From Owenia fusiformis (lineage: Eukaryota > Annelida > Polychaeta > Sabellida > Oweniidae), in NCBI GenBank assembly GCA_903813345.2, contig CAIIXF020000006.1, forward strand, positions 5,570,989-5,634,988: a stretch of DNA of 64,000 nucleotides, given 5' to 3'. Each line of letters starts with the position of its first letter. Positions within the stretch are counted from its first letter, which is position 1. Of this stretch, positions 49,201 to 58,030 are shown piece after piece. The notes under the pieces were generated by a model, which was not told where the DNA came from, ran no database searches, and was given only the letters and a program-made list of their open reading frames with translations. Made by a program: the position numbers and the translations under genes.

Positions 49201-52200
49201 GCTTTTTTATACGCACTGTATAATGCACAAGCAGAGAAAATTGCTTTTATCAAATCACTACTCTTATTAATTTTTGATGCTATCCACTAATTTATAATTT
49301 TATGTAAAATATGAATGTTACTCTCTTTATATAAAGAGGTAAATCAATAGTATAGTTTCTAAATAGCAAAATAAAGCTGAATAAAGTTGACATAATAGAT
49401 GTCACCTTTGTTCATCTTGGGCCAACCTTCCATTGAGTTCTATGCTAAAAGCTTGCAATAATCACTTAATTTCATGATTTATCAAAGAGTGTTAGTTAAA
49501 TATGTCGGAAATTTGAATGGCATACTATTAAATGACCCTGTCAATGAACATATTGTGATTAAACATGAAAATGTTGGTTGTCATACTATTAAACCATGGT
49601 TTTAAAGAATTTTAGCACAACATCAATGGAGATTTGGCCCAAGTTTTTTTAAATGTCATGGAGAATGATTTAAATCGCATAAATGTGTAAATCAAAGCTA
49701 GTATTGTAGGAAACATATCACTGAATTCAAATATGCTATTAAAAAGAAAGTAAAGTAAGTCAATAGAGGTAAAATGTGCAAATCTCTTAAAATCTCATGA
49801 AAAAACGAGAATAAGCGAAATTTCAAAATCATTTAGAAACTCCTCTATTATACATACACGCATACTGAAATTCAACGTCCGCCTATATTTAATGAAATTA
49901 TGTACAGTATTTCTAGTAATAATGATATGTTATTGTCATACTGATTGCTAAACACAAGATGCAATTATACGTGCATTCTCTCGTCAGGATGTTAAACACA
50001 CCATTGGAAAGCTATGTTAGTCATGTTGAATGTAGTTTTACCCAGATTGACCATTCTGGTGTGCCAGATCTCGTCTTATTAATCTTTTAAATTGTTTTTA
50101 GTGTTTTTAAAGAACGGCAATGATAAATGTTTTTTTTGTTATTTTAATATACTGAACATAATGTAGGCCTGATGTTACGTGCGTTTTCTCATCTTGATCC
50201 AAAGTGACCAACTATAATGAAATTGGTCTTCTAACAATTGAGCATCACTTGAAATATGACATTACAGACTACGGCGATGTTATGGGGGCACGACAATGGG
50301 GGCACGACAATGGCTGCAATTTTGATGTTTGTACAAAAAGATTTCTGAAAAACGTGTATGTGAAATGTTGTAATATTTTCTAAGAAAAAAAACAAAGAAA
50401 CATTTAGATTTTTGTATGATGGAGAACAACTCAAAATTGAAGACTCGTTCAAGTATTTGGGAGTCTGGTTCTCTTATAATGGGAATTTTCGCAAAAATGT
50501 TAATTTATTATTACGAAATGCAGAAAATGCTATGTATGGTGTCTTAGGCAGATGTACAGAGATGAGCTTGCCACTCGATATACAATTACATTTATTTGAC
50601 TCATTAATTTTGCCAATTTTTACTTATGGATGTGAGGTATGGGGGTGCTCCAAAGCAATGCTCATGTGTGAAAAACTTCATTTAAAATATTGTAAATATA
50701 TCTTGAGAGTTAAACGAGCAACTACATCATTTATGATATACAGTGAGTTAGGTAGATACCCTATTGAAATATCAATAAAAACAAGGATAATTAATTTTTG
50801 GACTAAATTAGTCACAAGTGACACTTTAAGTAGCAAAGTATATAAGGCAATGCTAAAACTATACCAGGAAGGTATTTATAAGTCACAGTGGTTTTCCAAA
50901 TATCTGGATATCTCAAAGTTTTGATAGTAGATTTGCACTGAAATTAAGAGTTAAACGCAAACTAAAAGATCAGTTTATTCAAAAATGGAATACAAACCTT
51001 CAGGAAAGCACATATCATTTATACAAGGCAATTAAGACCAATATTAACTTTGAATCTTATCTCCATCACCCATTGAGCATACGTCTGTACATGACAAAAT
51101 TTAGGATGTCAAATCATAATTTACCATTAGAAACTGGAAGGTATAATAATATACCAAGACATTCACGAATATGTACACATTGTAAAAAATTAGGTGACGA
51201 ATATCATTTTATACTAGAATGTTTATTATTTAAAGATCAAAGGGAGAAATATTTAAATTCATACTTCCAAAACAGGCCAAATATGTATAAATTAACTGAA
51301 CTATTTTCAAACAAAAGGTATACAATTCAACTAAGTAAATTTTTACAATAGCATTTTGAAAGGATTAAACTAAATAACTGCCATTAGATATTGTATCAAT
51401 TTTGTATTACATGTATATTGTATATGTATCTATACTCACAGGTGTGGGTAGAAATAAAATCTTTGTGACAAAGAATTTCCTCCTGCTTGCAGCGAGAAGA
51501 CGGACCGGTTCGGGGCAATAGCTTGCAGCGAGAAGACGGACCGGTTCGGGGCAATAGCTATAGAAATTCTTTGTCACAAAGTTTGGCATTTTTTATAAAA
51601 TCAAACGCGCGTCATTGAAACTCACAAGATGTAAATAGCATGTCATTTACATCATACCTTGATGGGGAAAATAGATTTTATATGTTAGAAGTACTAAATA
51701 AAAGTTATCGTGAAAATGAGACAGTCGTTCTCGAGAGAAAAGAGCATAAATGCGCATTTAGAGAGTTTTGGTCCGTTTAAAAATCTGTAAAAAATTGGGG
51801 TACTTAAAAGCACCGGGAGGCATCATATATTTCAAATTAGACACGAGGAAGTCAATATTGAGCAAGTTATGGCTGTTTTAAATTTAAATAAAACCGTTAA
51901 CCCGTACCGGTCCAGCTTTTGACCCGTACCGGTCAATTTTCGTTAGCTGCGTATACCAAGGGTGTATATGTAATATTGACGCACCTTTGAGTGCCATTGT
52001 TATAAAAGTGACTGTCAAATAAATAATAAATAAATATGTTTTTCTTGTGCGTTTATCATCGTGATTTAAAACGGTTAAACATATTTCAATTTCTAGTTTT
52101 TATTTTTACTTTTCTCCTCTAATTTTGCATATATTCATCTTTATATAAAAGAACGACAGCCGACCACCGACCAGGTTTGCCCAACTGTGGAGACAGACTT

Positions 52201-52878
52201 GTCGGTGGTCGATCTTTTTCATAAACCCACAATATTCACATCTTGACTTTACTGTACTGTTGTTATATCGAATAGGTGGTCTTAAGAATGCTCCTTACCT
52301 AGACAAGCCAGTATGAAGTCCCAATATGAGCCCCAATTTCCTCGCTCAACGTTTTCATCAATACCAAGACTGTAAAGCCGTTCATGGTGACTGCGACTGA
52401 CATGTATACCACCTTGTATGCTACTATTACTGATTGATCGCCGATTTGAAAATTCATCTCGTGTAGTCGATGGATGATCAACTGAAATTCTTTGCGCATC
52501 GTCGGCACTTGTAATGGACCATCTTACACTCCGCGCCCCTGGAGACTTTGGCGGATCCTCATCTTGATCAATGTTGTACAAGTCATCAATCTGTTCCAGG
52601 GTGATGTTTTCTGCATCTTTACTATTCAAGTCATTTATCGTTTCGTTAGACATCTCATCATTTTCTTCACTGACTGAAAATTGGTTTGAGAACAAATCGT
52701 TGTCACCTGTTTTAAACAATTTAACTTTACGCGTCCTTGAGCCCTTTGAGGATTTATTTTTCTGATCAGTGTTGGACGTATATTCCCCGTCTTTAAAACT
52801 CCAGTTATTTCTATGAATTTCAGACATTTCAGAGAGTTGTTCGAGTGATGCCAGATTCTTTCCAGAATCTTCAGCCAT
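37012..52878 (-). CDS. SLC6-family Na+-coupled transporter, 12 coding exons
   Basis: Exons in transcript order: 52878-52299, 45363-45169, 44873-44736, 44563-44389, 43144-43012, 42172-42035, 41258-41155, 40577-40453, 40247-40006, 39772-39569, 38932-38759, 37251-37012. Phases all match; 2448 nt, 815 aa. Seen: about 180-aa hydrophilic N-terminus, TM1 with [13 protein letters not shown]2 [10 protein letters not shown] and [11 protein letters not shown], glycosylation-rich EL2 with cysteines, TM6 [10 protein letters not shown] and [12 protein letters not shown]8 [16 protein letters not shown]12, and a C-tail starting [16 protein letters not shown]. There is no TM1 aspartate, so it is not a monoamine transporter; [10 protein letters not shown] and the long N-terminus resemble glycine/amino-acid members (SLC6A5/14 side). 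Odd residues: Asn at the LeuT Ala22 position (N196), Gly at LeuT Phe259 (G470), Ala at GAT1 Ser331 (A501). Substrate unknown. The weakest junction is the exon 8 donor (AAAG|gttcac). Confidence 0.92.
37374..38112. mobile_element. 739-bp MITE with about 130-bp inverted arms
   Basis: Left arm from ccaaaggtccatgtgcagta and right arm reading as its reverse complement to about 38112 (aggtccatgtgcagtatggc common to both). Lies in the last SLC6 intron. No coding capacity. Confidence 0.82.
38140..38680 (+). repeat. 35-36 bp minisatellite in the last SLC6 intron
   Basis: About 15 copies of taaaagtttgacattgattt plus acatacactccattc. Does not overlap an exon; ends about 80 bp from the exon 11 donor. Confidence 0.93.
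38759..38932 (-). CDS. SLC6 exon 11 (TM11-TM12)
   Basis: Acceptor tttttccag chosen over a nearer tag because it restores phase 0 and [14 protein letters not shown]12 [17 protein letters not shown]; donor CAA|gtaagt. Confidence 0.9.
38960..39140 (+). repeat. about 88-bp direct duplication
   Basis: Two near-identical copies starting cacacataaacagatgtaca in SLC6 intron 10. Confidence 0.88.
39569..39772 (-). CDS. SLC6 exon 10 (TM10-TM11)
   Basis: Acceptor cttcag; [43 protein letters not shown]; donor TTG|gtaggt. Confidence 0.92.
39920..40025 (-). repeat. duplication of SLC6 exon 9 end plus donor, 58 bp x 2
   Basis: On the minus strand CCCCTTACAACAAAT|gtaagt occurs at 40006 (true donor) and again 58 bp further into the intron at 39948, each followed by the same ccattcattatttgt-type tail. 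Confidence 0.85.
40006..40247 (-). CDS. SLC6 exon 9 (TM8-TM9)
   Basis: Acceptor ttttcag; [29 protein letters not shown] and the TM9 helix to GLPLTTN; donor AAT|gtaagt, phase 0. Confidence 0.93.
40453..40577 (-). CDS. SLC6 exon 8 (TM7)
   Basis: Acceptor cttcag; [20 protein letters not shown] and [11 protein letters not shown]; donor AAAG|gttcac is weak but gives the phase needed by exon 9 (phase 1). Confidence 0.87.
40830..41235 (-). repeat. 6 tandem copies of SLC6 exon 7 end plus donor, about 60-70 bp
   Basis: On the minus strand the block ggcggactcataggacttgc, then ttataacagatttcacaa and ATATTCAG|gtaagc, repeats from the exon into the intron with donors near 41154, 41096, 41026, 40958, 40890 and 40826. 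Copy three has cat|gtaagc and copy five has TTTAG|gtaaat. The intron start gtaagccttgg resembles the exon's own ctaagccttgg, so the donor sits at a unit junction. Read-through meets a TGA within the second copy. Confidence 0.88.
41155..41258 (-). CDS. SLC6 exon 7 (TM6, substrate/Na+ site); first copy of donor repeat
   Basis: Acceptor aataacag; [19 protein letters not shown] then [15 protein letters not shown]; donor TTCAG|gtaagc, phase 2. The last 65 or so bases with the donor recur five more times in the intron. Confidence 0.93.
41270..41695 (-). repeat. AT-rich 30-40 bp repeats with gcaggttta cores upstream of SLC6 exon 7
   Basis: On the minus strand, motifs of the type aatattgcaggtttact or tctgcagatttact recur about ten times just before the exon 7 acceptor aataacag|GTTTGG. 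They may be a decayed acceptor repeat or simple AT-rich repetition. Confidence 0.5.
41868..41965 (+). mobile_element. tRNA-derived SINE head (Leu/Ser-like)
   Basis: Polymerase III box-A-like tggccgagatg and box-B-like ggttgcgagtgcgag at tRNA-like spacing with a leucine/serine-type long variable region. A clean acceptor stem and terminator are not visible. SLC6 intron 6. Confidence 0.55.
42035..42172 (-). CDS. SLC6 exon 6 (TM5)
   Basis: Acceptor cttttaag; [17 protein letters not shown] and the DWSKLGEAK lead to TM6; donor AAG|gtaaga. Confidence 0.93.
43012..43144 (-). CDS. SLC6 exon 5 (TM4)
   Basis: Acceptor tgtttcag; [20 protein letters not shown] and KGIKTVGK; donor AAG|gtgagt, phase 0. 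Confidence 0.93.
43145..44388 (-). other. SLC6 intron 4
   Basis: No element recognised except a short ttacaatagtgcttattaca triplication at 44255-44305. Confidence 0.5.
44389..44563 (-). CDS. SLC6 exon 4 (extracellular loop 2)
   Basis: Acceptor tttccag; cysteines and several N-x-S/T sites (NFT, NGT, NNS, NVT, NIT); ends SPAQEFY at donor ACAA|gtacgc, phase 2. Confidence 0.9.
44736..44873 (-). CDS. SLC6 exon 3 (TM3)
   Basis: Acceptor ggtatag; [20 protein letters not shown] and the [13 protein letters not shown] start of EL2; donor GATG|gtgagt. Confidence 0.93.
45065..45200 (-). repeat. duplication of SLC6 exon 2 end plus donor
   Basis: On the minus strand GTGCCTTTGTTCAAAG|gtgagt (true donor at 45168) is followed about 55 bp later by gtggctttattcaaatgtgagt, then by two 21-bp units attcaaaggtgaataccaga. 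In translation the exon's [10 protein letters not shown] recurs as [10 protein letters not shown]. Confidence 0.8.
45169..45363 (-). CDS. SLC6 exon 2 (TM1-TM2)
   Basis: Acceptor tttgcag; [14 protein letters not shown] through [12 protein letters not shown]; donor AAAG|gtgagt, phase 1. Its end is duplicated in the following intron. Confidence 0.94.
45778..46563. mobile_element. 786-bp element with perfect 21-bp inverted ends
   Basis: Left end ctatcacaccaaactagttc(t) and right end its exact complement. The interior is rich in gaacg/cgaac motifs, and a partial end-like copy occurs at about 46151. Target duplication not clear. SLC6 intron 1. Confidence 0.82.
46585..46977. mobile_element. 393-bp MITE, related fragment near 34537
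   Basis: Ends ggtatcgatatggtgaact and agttcaccatatcgatacc are complementary. The subterminal tttttctcttaaaccaatta matches the opposite arm and the partial copy at about 34537. Confidence 0.75.
47040..47340 (+). mobile_element. non-LTR retrotransposon 3' fragment
   Basis: Reading frame from about 47055 gives [18 protein letters not shown] and a CKTC pair. This is the end of a LINE ORF2 with the usual terminal cysteine-rich motif, then frame-broken (NENETV continues in another frame). SLC6 intron 1. Confidence 0.65.
47350..47612. mobile_element. possible MITE rich in TTAACGA motifs
   Basis: Self-complementary gaggccgttatt and gaaacggccccc ends with inverted cgattcg/cgaatcg blocks inside. Confidence 0.45.
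47704..49218. mobile_element. 1515-bp mariner-type element with TA target duplication, carrying a nested hAT element
   Basis: Ends cagggcgtatcaaaaaagcg and cgcttttttatacgcactg, TA on both sides (47702-47703, 49219-49220). The inner arms share ctcctctttgcaatgatat complementarity. The centre has degraded coding-like sequence ([11 protein letters not shown]) suggestive of a DDE transposase. SLC6 intron 1. Confidence 0.78.
47881..48464. mobile_element. 584-bp hAT-type MITE nested in the mariner element
   Basis: 8-bp target duplication ACAGAGGG at 47873-47880 and 48465-48472. Ends tagtggtgtcaa and ttgacacctcta are inverted. The subterminal regions have ttaaccggttaaccgg repeats, and a roughly 130-bp internal block starting taagcgcgggaaagcaat is duplicated. 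Confidence 0.85.
50405..51360 (+). mobile_element. LINE reverse transcriptase C-terminal fragment (frameshifted)
   Basis: 50412-50924 encodes [27 protein letters not shown] and an SELGRYP helix. A break near 50924 is followed by 51073-51351 with the terminal [17 protein letters not shown] zinc-knuckle-like motif. It matches the region after the catalytic core of jockey-type non-LTR elements. 5'-truncated; SLC6 intron 1. Confidence 0.82.
51461..51581. repeat. hairpin with 19-bp arms enclosing a 37-bp direct duplication
   Basis: Arms ctttgtgacaaagaatttc and its complement at 51563-51581. Inside, gcttgcagcgagaagacgga plus ccggttcggggcaata occurs twice. Confidence 0.8.
52299..52878 (-). CDS. SLC6 exon 1 (long cytosolic N-terminus, start of TM1)
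   Basis: ATG at 52878 ([14 protein letters not shown]); the frame extends two codons upstream only through a TTG. Ser/Asp/Glu-rich, then [16 protein letters not shown] and donor CTAG|gtaagg in phase 1. Upstream of the ATG no in-frame ATG was found nearby. Confidence 0.88.
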
Positions 52879-54455
52879 CTTCAATCCATTTCGGAATTAA
52901 ATCTAATACTTTTTAAATAAACTTATTTGCAATTTGACATTAAGGAGCCATATCTCATATGAACTATAATATGACCTTTAGTGTCCTTTTCGGCGTACCA
53001 TGCGAATATAACATTAACCTTTATTTTTTTACTTTATTATATTGGGTGTAAAATTCTGCATTCAATTCAGTCACTATTAAAATCTCTGAATATATAATAA
53101 ACATGAGATAAAATTCGCATGTAAATTCATAGTGTTAATGAAAAAGGACAGAGCATGGCGCTCTATTTATAAAGATATAGGGCCTTTGACAGAGTAGAGT
53201 AACCAACGAAATATGAATTAGGAACGTAGTACTTACCACGATTTTGAGAGTCATAGAATCCAAATATTTATCCCTTTCCACCTATTTCATACTTGTTGTT
53301 TCTCGTATACTACATTTTATTAAAATCTACAAAGTTCTAGTACGTTTTGAATTTAAAACAAGGACAATTGTATCTTTTTACAAGGATTCGCGTGCAGGTG
53401 TAGTGACTACACGAGTGCACAAATTGAAAAGCTTAGTTTTTACTTGAAAGCCTAGTAATCCACATTTTCCGTTTTATTTCTTAGTGTGAATATTCTGGAA
53501 AAAATTAAGCTTTATAATTTGAAATGATCAGTGTTGAAATTGTAGGACAAAGTATGTCAAAGTCTGAGCACATAGCATGACTTTACCCTAATCACATAAA
53601 TAACATATGGATACATAAGTCCCTTCTTATAGTTACTGCATGTTTTAATTTCAAACAAGACTGATATCTTTCGGTTTTAAATAATTTTAAATTTTATTTT
53701 ATTGTGGTGCCAAATATATTTACAATATGTATAAAATATAACAAATAACACTGCCTGTAGCCTCGTGCAAATGATTTTATGTTAATTGTATATAGTGCAA
53801 TTAAAAATGAAGTCTAGCTGTAAGTTGATTGTTTAGTATCGTCTTGAGTCAAGACAGCCTAGTTTGTACATGGACTAACGTGTCATGTTTTGATACAATT
53901 GTCAGTAAAACATACACTACTGCAAAAACACAAATATTTATCAAATAATTGATTTGATTTAACCTTTCAGGTGACAATTCAAAGTAACATCAAAAGGTTT
54001 ATTATCCAAAATATGAAGTTTATCTTAGAAAGGTCAAATTAATATATATTTATATGGATGTACACCCCTCCCCCTATTGGCTAACTGTTAAAGCCCCCCT
54101 ATATTTGTATTTTTATTTTCATAACCTGCAACAAAAAACATGGGAGATGTTACTTGAGTTTACTTCTTATAGGCCTACCTCAAATCCATTCAATTTTTGT
54201 ATGAGATATGAGAGAATTGCATGTGAATTTTAAGAGATAAAAAATAGTTTTTACAATATCACTAAAAAAGACTTTTGCAAGGAATTAACTTAAAATAGTG
54301 TCCCTTCGGGGAGAAAGGCATTACTCTGTGCCAATAATCTATGTTGAATGGAAATTGACCAGTTGTCCAGATTAAGTTTAAAACAGTAGCAGAATTTGGA
54401 TTTTCACTTTTAAAGCTGTCCAGATAGTTTGCTTTTGCTGTGAATAAGGATACAG
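52879..54455 (-). other. SLC6 5' flank / intergenic
   Basis: Should hold the SLC6 promoter and any 5' UTR exon. AT-rich; no defined core promoter or repeat recognised. Confidence 0.4.
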
Positions 54456-54458
54456 TTA

Positions 54459-55246
54459 CAGTAAAACCTGTGTACATTTTTCCTCTGCAAAAAAAATTTC
54501 ACTGTTGTTAGGTGTTCACTACAGCAATGATTTGATTTTGCAGCATTTTGCCGTATTGCATAAAAAATCATGGCTAAAGATCATGGCTAAAAGAGAGGAG
54601 GGAATAATCAATTTAATTTGTATTTTCTACCCATGATAATCCTTTAAATAGTGGAATCCTTGACACATTTTAGTCAGTTAAAGGACTTTATTGAATTCAT
54701 TAAAGGACATGATAGAGTCAATTAAGGCTGATGATTTTAATTTTAATCCAATCTGTTTTCAAATTGATGGGGATGAATAAAGATTAAATTGGGATTAGCA
54801 GACAGTGGCAGATCGAGGTAATAATAGTTAACCAGATTATCCCCAAAACAATGGATGCTACACGGATATCCTGTCTTACAAAAACAAAGCTTATTTAGAA
54901 TTTTAATTAGTCACACCTGTTTCAACAGAAGATGAGATCAACATCTCTAATTGACTTTTGATTATTTTTTGGCAGGTAATATAAACATAAACTGCTTAAC
55001 TATAATAAGGCAGTTGCAGAAAATCCATGAGAAATCTTACGTATCAGATTCAATTTTCACTAGAGACAGGATAATTCAATTGATTTTGCCAAGATTTAGT
55101 GTTCAATGTCCACAGTAGGTAGGTGTTCACAATAGGATTGTGCTTTAACATGGGAGTCAATGGGAGAAAAAAGTTTTGCCGAAAAAAACGTTCACTGTTG
55201 TTAGGTGTTCACTAGACAGATGTGTTCACTAACTCAAGTTTTACTG
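54459..55246. mobile_element. 788-bp TA-flanked MITE with cagtaaaac ends
   Basis: Left cagtaaaacctg and right caagttttactg, TA both sides. The block ttcactgttgttaggtgttc is present near both ends in the same orientation. pogo/Tigger-like end sequence; no transposase. Confidence 0.6.
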
Positions 55247-55604
55247 TATCTATTTGTCACAGAATGGACACTATCTTAACATGTACAATATCTGGACTTA
55301 TCATCGCAGTCCAGTGGCCGTGGCTTCAATATCATAAATCAGTGTAATACTACATACTCTACTCAAACTTCATTTTCATGCTTTTAATTGTACAAAATGT
55401 GAACATTAATATTTTCTGAACAATTCTGCCACAAATGTCATTATGGTAGTCAGTATTCACGCCTCTCTACTATCATTGACTATGTATCATCTCTCAGAGC
55501 AAGTAACTTAAAAAAGGCCCTCTGGCAAATCCGACAGTCCTGGTAGCTGACACTCTTACTGGATTGAAGCATTTCACAAAATTCTTTCTCCAATATTCAG
55601 TCAA

Positions 55605-55750
55605 TCATTTTGGTATCATATATACTAAACAATCATCAAATATATTTCCCTCTGTGTCCATTCCACCAATTATAAATATAAAATCTCTGGTTTCCACGGC
55701 AGCTGCTGCAGTGGCTCCATCTGTGGCAGAGCTAGTGGCCTGTTCTGTTG
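55605..55750 (-). CDS. RABEPK: RABEPK last exon
   Basis: Acceptor atttcag; Ala/Thr-rich stretch, then RDFIFIIGGMDTEGNIFDDC and LVYMIPK, TGA at 55605-55607. Part of this exon coincides with an unrelated open frame on the opposite strand. Confidence 0.9.
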
Positions 55751-57794
55751 CTGAAATTTGAAATTTTTAACAATGATTATTTTTTTTATTTGTTTGTGAA
55801 TAAAGTTTTGCCAAGTTTTATAGTTTTCATATTACTGTATAATTTGTAAACCCATGATAAGTTAGTAATGGTTTGTTAAAATGCTTCATAACAACCAGTT
55901 GAACATAAACAAATTAGAAATCTAAAGACGATTGTGAAATGCAATATGGAAAAACATATTCATACTGTATACTCTTGTAATTTTCTTGTTATTTTTGTAG
56001 AATTAACATGGCAGAGATTAGCATCAAAATATAAGACATTACAGACTTTATAAGCAAATTCACAAGCAATACAAGATATACAAATGTAATTTGTAGGCAA
56101 TGTGAATACCTTTACATTTCCTGGTTATTATGAAGCAAATGAGTCTTTGAATATCTGACTTCTTCTTTTTCTGTAGTCTTTATATTGTATAGATGGCGTA
56201 TTGCTACAGGTACGATATTCAAAAAATCAGAACCTTGGTGTTCCAAAAATTATACTGAATGAATTAGTTGAATGTTTCACTGATTGGAAAAATAAAAGTG
56301 ATCCATGCTAAAATATAGGATCCAATTTAAGAATGCACTTCATTTCTTGTTTCTCATAGAAAATGGCCGATTAGTCTATAATAAATTGCCTACTTCTCTT
56401 TGATGTCAAAAATGAATCATCCTTACTTTCATCACTGATAGTTTCTTGATCCCCAGAGTTAGAAACATGGAGATCCTCAAATTGAGACGTTAACACACCA
56501 TCTGCCTGATTCTGAGCAGTCGCTGAATCTCCATTACTTCTGCTGGTTGCTATGGGAACCTTGAGTGACATCTTACACATGCCAAAGTCAAGTCTACAAG
56601 CAGGTGGAGGCCCCTGTAGTTCTATAGATGTCCACTGGAATGATTCTGAAATTTAAAAAAAAATAACCATATGCGATATTAGAATTATCACATTTGAAAC
56701 AAGTTCAACATTTCTCTCTGGTTTAACAGAGTTATTTTGGAATAAAGTTTGAAATAAAATAAACTTATTACCATGAGTGTATCAATCTATTTTCAGTTAA
56801 TTTTAAAATTTGATTTGACTAACATATGAATTCATCTGCGTTCCTCATCAGGAACAAAATTCTTGGTTGCTCATTAAACAGATCATTCTGAGTTTTTTAT
56901 TATGGAGCCTTTTGGTATCAGAGTTAGAGGTAAGAATAAGTTAATCAAACTAATGTGAAACTAACTTGTATCTAGCATATGCATATCATCCAATGCCCCG
57001 TCTTTATTCATGCCACCAAATATGTACATATGTGTGTCGACCCCGACACCTCCGTGAGCAGCTCGCATAGATGGCGCTGTTTTTTTCTGCTTAATACTCA
57101 GCCAAGCATTTTTATCCAAATCAAATACATGGAGATCATTATAAAAGCTCTGCCCAGACATCCCTCCATGGATATATACCCTGTTACCAATGGCAACCAT
57201 GACATGACCATGACGTGGTTTTGGAGGGTCACCTTTTACAGATGGCGTAGTCCATTGCGACTTTGATGAGTCGTAAATATGTACTTGCCGATCTGTAACT
57301 GGGTCTGCAGCACTCTGTCCACCGCTATATACAATAAACTTGTCTCCGACACATGCTGTGGTTTTAAGAGTTCTACCACCAGGTGGCGATCCTGAGCAAG
57401 TCTCTGTCAGCCATTTTGAACTCAACGTATCCAAAACTTGAATGTCATTTAAATTTCCTGTTTGATGTGCTCCACCAAATACATAAATTGCATTTTGGTT
57501 AAACGTTGGAGTCCATGCAGAATGCTCATATCTTGCTTTGAAACCTTCAGCTTCTAACATATCCCAGGAAAAAGTATCAAAATCCAAGACATAAGTTTCG
57601 TTAAAGGGGCCACTAGGATTTGCCCCACCAACAATGTAGATTTTCCCTGGATGATCATCAGTGCCCTCTATGAATGAGGCAGAGAGTCCTACTCTCATAC
57701 TTGGGCAGTTACCCAGTGCAGAGAGAACATACCATAAACCTGTGTTTGGGCTTGTCGTTTTCTCGAGAATTGGATGGAGTTCCATTCCCTCCAT
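55605..57794 (-). CDS. RABEPK: Rab9 effector protein with kelch motifs (p40), 3 coding exons
   Basis: Exons 57794-56966, 56645-56394, 55750-55605; 1227 nt, 408 aa (human protein 372 aa). Seen: WYVLSALGNCPSMRVG start, five kelch blades in the first coding exon (IYIVGGANPSGPF, YVFGGAHQTGN, PRHGHVMVAIGNRVYIHGGM, AAHGGVGVDTHMYIFGGM), a low-complexity acidic insert in exon 2, and a last blade FIFIIGGMDTEGNIFDDC in exon 3. Order and spacing match RABEPK. Family role: binds Rab9-GTP and promotes endosome-to-trans-Golgi transport. The start is ATG 57794, six bases inside an exon whose acceptor is tttccag at 57801. The open frame can be extended to an ATG at 57866 but that runs through the intron's polypyrimidine tract. 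The second donor is gtaggc and the first gttagt. Confidence 0.93.
56394..56645 (-). CDS. RABEPK: RABEPK coding exon 2
   Basis: Acceptor atttcag; SFQWTSIELQGPPPACRLDF then a Ser/Asp/Glu-rich stretch; donor GAGAA|gtaggc in phase 1. Confidence 0.88.
56966..57794 (-). CDS. RABEPK: RABEPK coding exon 1 (kelch blades)
   Basis: Donor ACAA|gttagt leaves phase 1. Begins MEGMELHPILEKTTSPNTG. Exon sequence starts at 57800 (AGATTAAAATGG). Confidence 0.93.
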
Positions 57795-57801
57795 TTTAAT
57801 C

Positions 57802-58014
57802 TGGAAATATATAATTAATAAAATGATTAAAAAATGGAAAACACAAACTGAGAAACCGACAGTCATGATTTTATATCCATGATTATCTAACCTTCCTTTA
57901 CTGAAAATAGTTTTTCATTTCACTAAGTCATTTAAGTAATGTTTTCATATCATATCTTTTCTATCAGTCACTCATTTTGAAATAATATGGAGAATTTGAA
58001 ACAGGAGTACTTAC
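57802..58014 (-). other. RABEPK: candidate 213-bp intron joining the unrecognised gene to RABEPK
   Basis: Donor gtaagtac at 58014 lies just downstream of one stop codon and acceptor atttccag at 57801 just upstream of the next start codon. No AATAAA is visible on the minus strand between the two genes. Confidence 0.5.
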
Positions 58015-58030
58015 ATCTAATAAATGTTAT

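Noticed and set aside
50412-51351. Host gene
   Set aside because: It is a frameshifted, 5'-truncated non-LTR reverse transcriptase end inside an SLC6 intron.
52879-52884. Two-codon extension of the SLC6 start through TTG
   Set aside because: TTG is not a likely animal start; ATG at 52878 is used instead.
57795-57866. Upstream in-frame ATG giving RABEPK a hydrophobic N-terminus
   Set aside because: The extension reads through an AT-rich polypyrimidine tract ending in a good acceptor (tttccag). Rab9 effector p40 has no signal or membrane segment.
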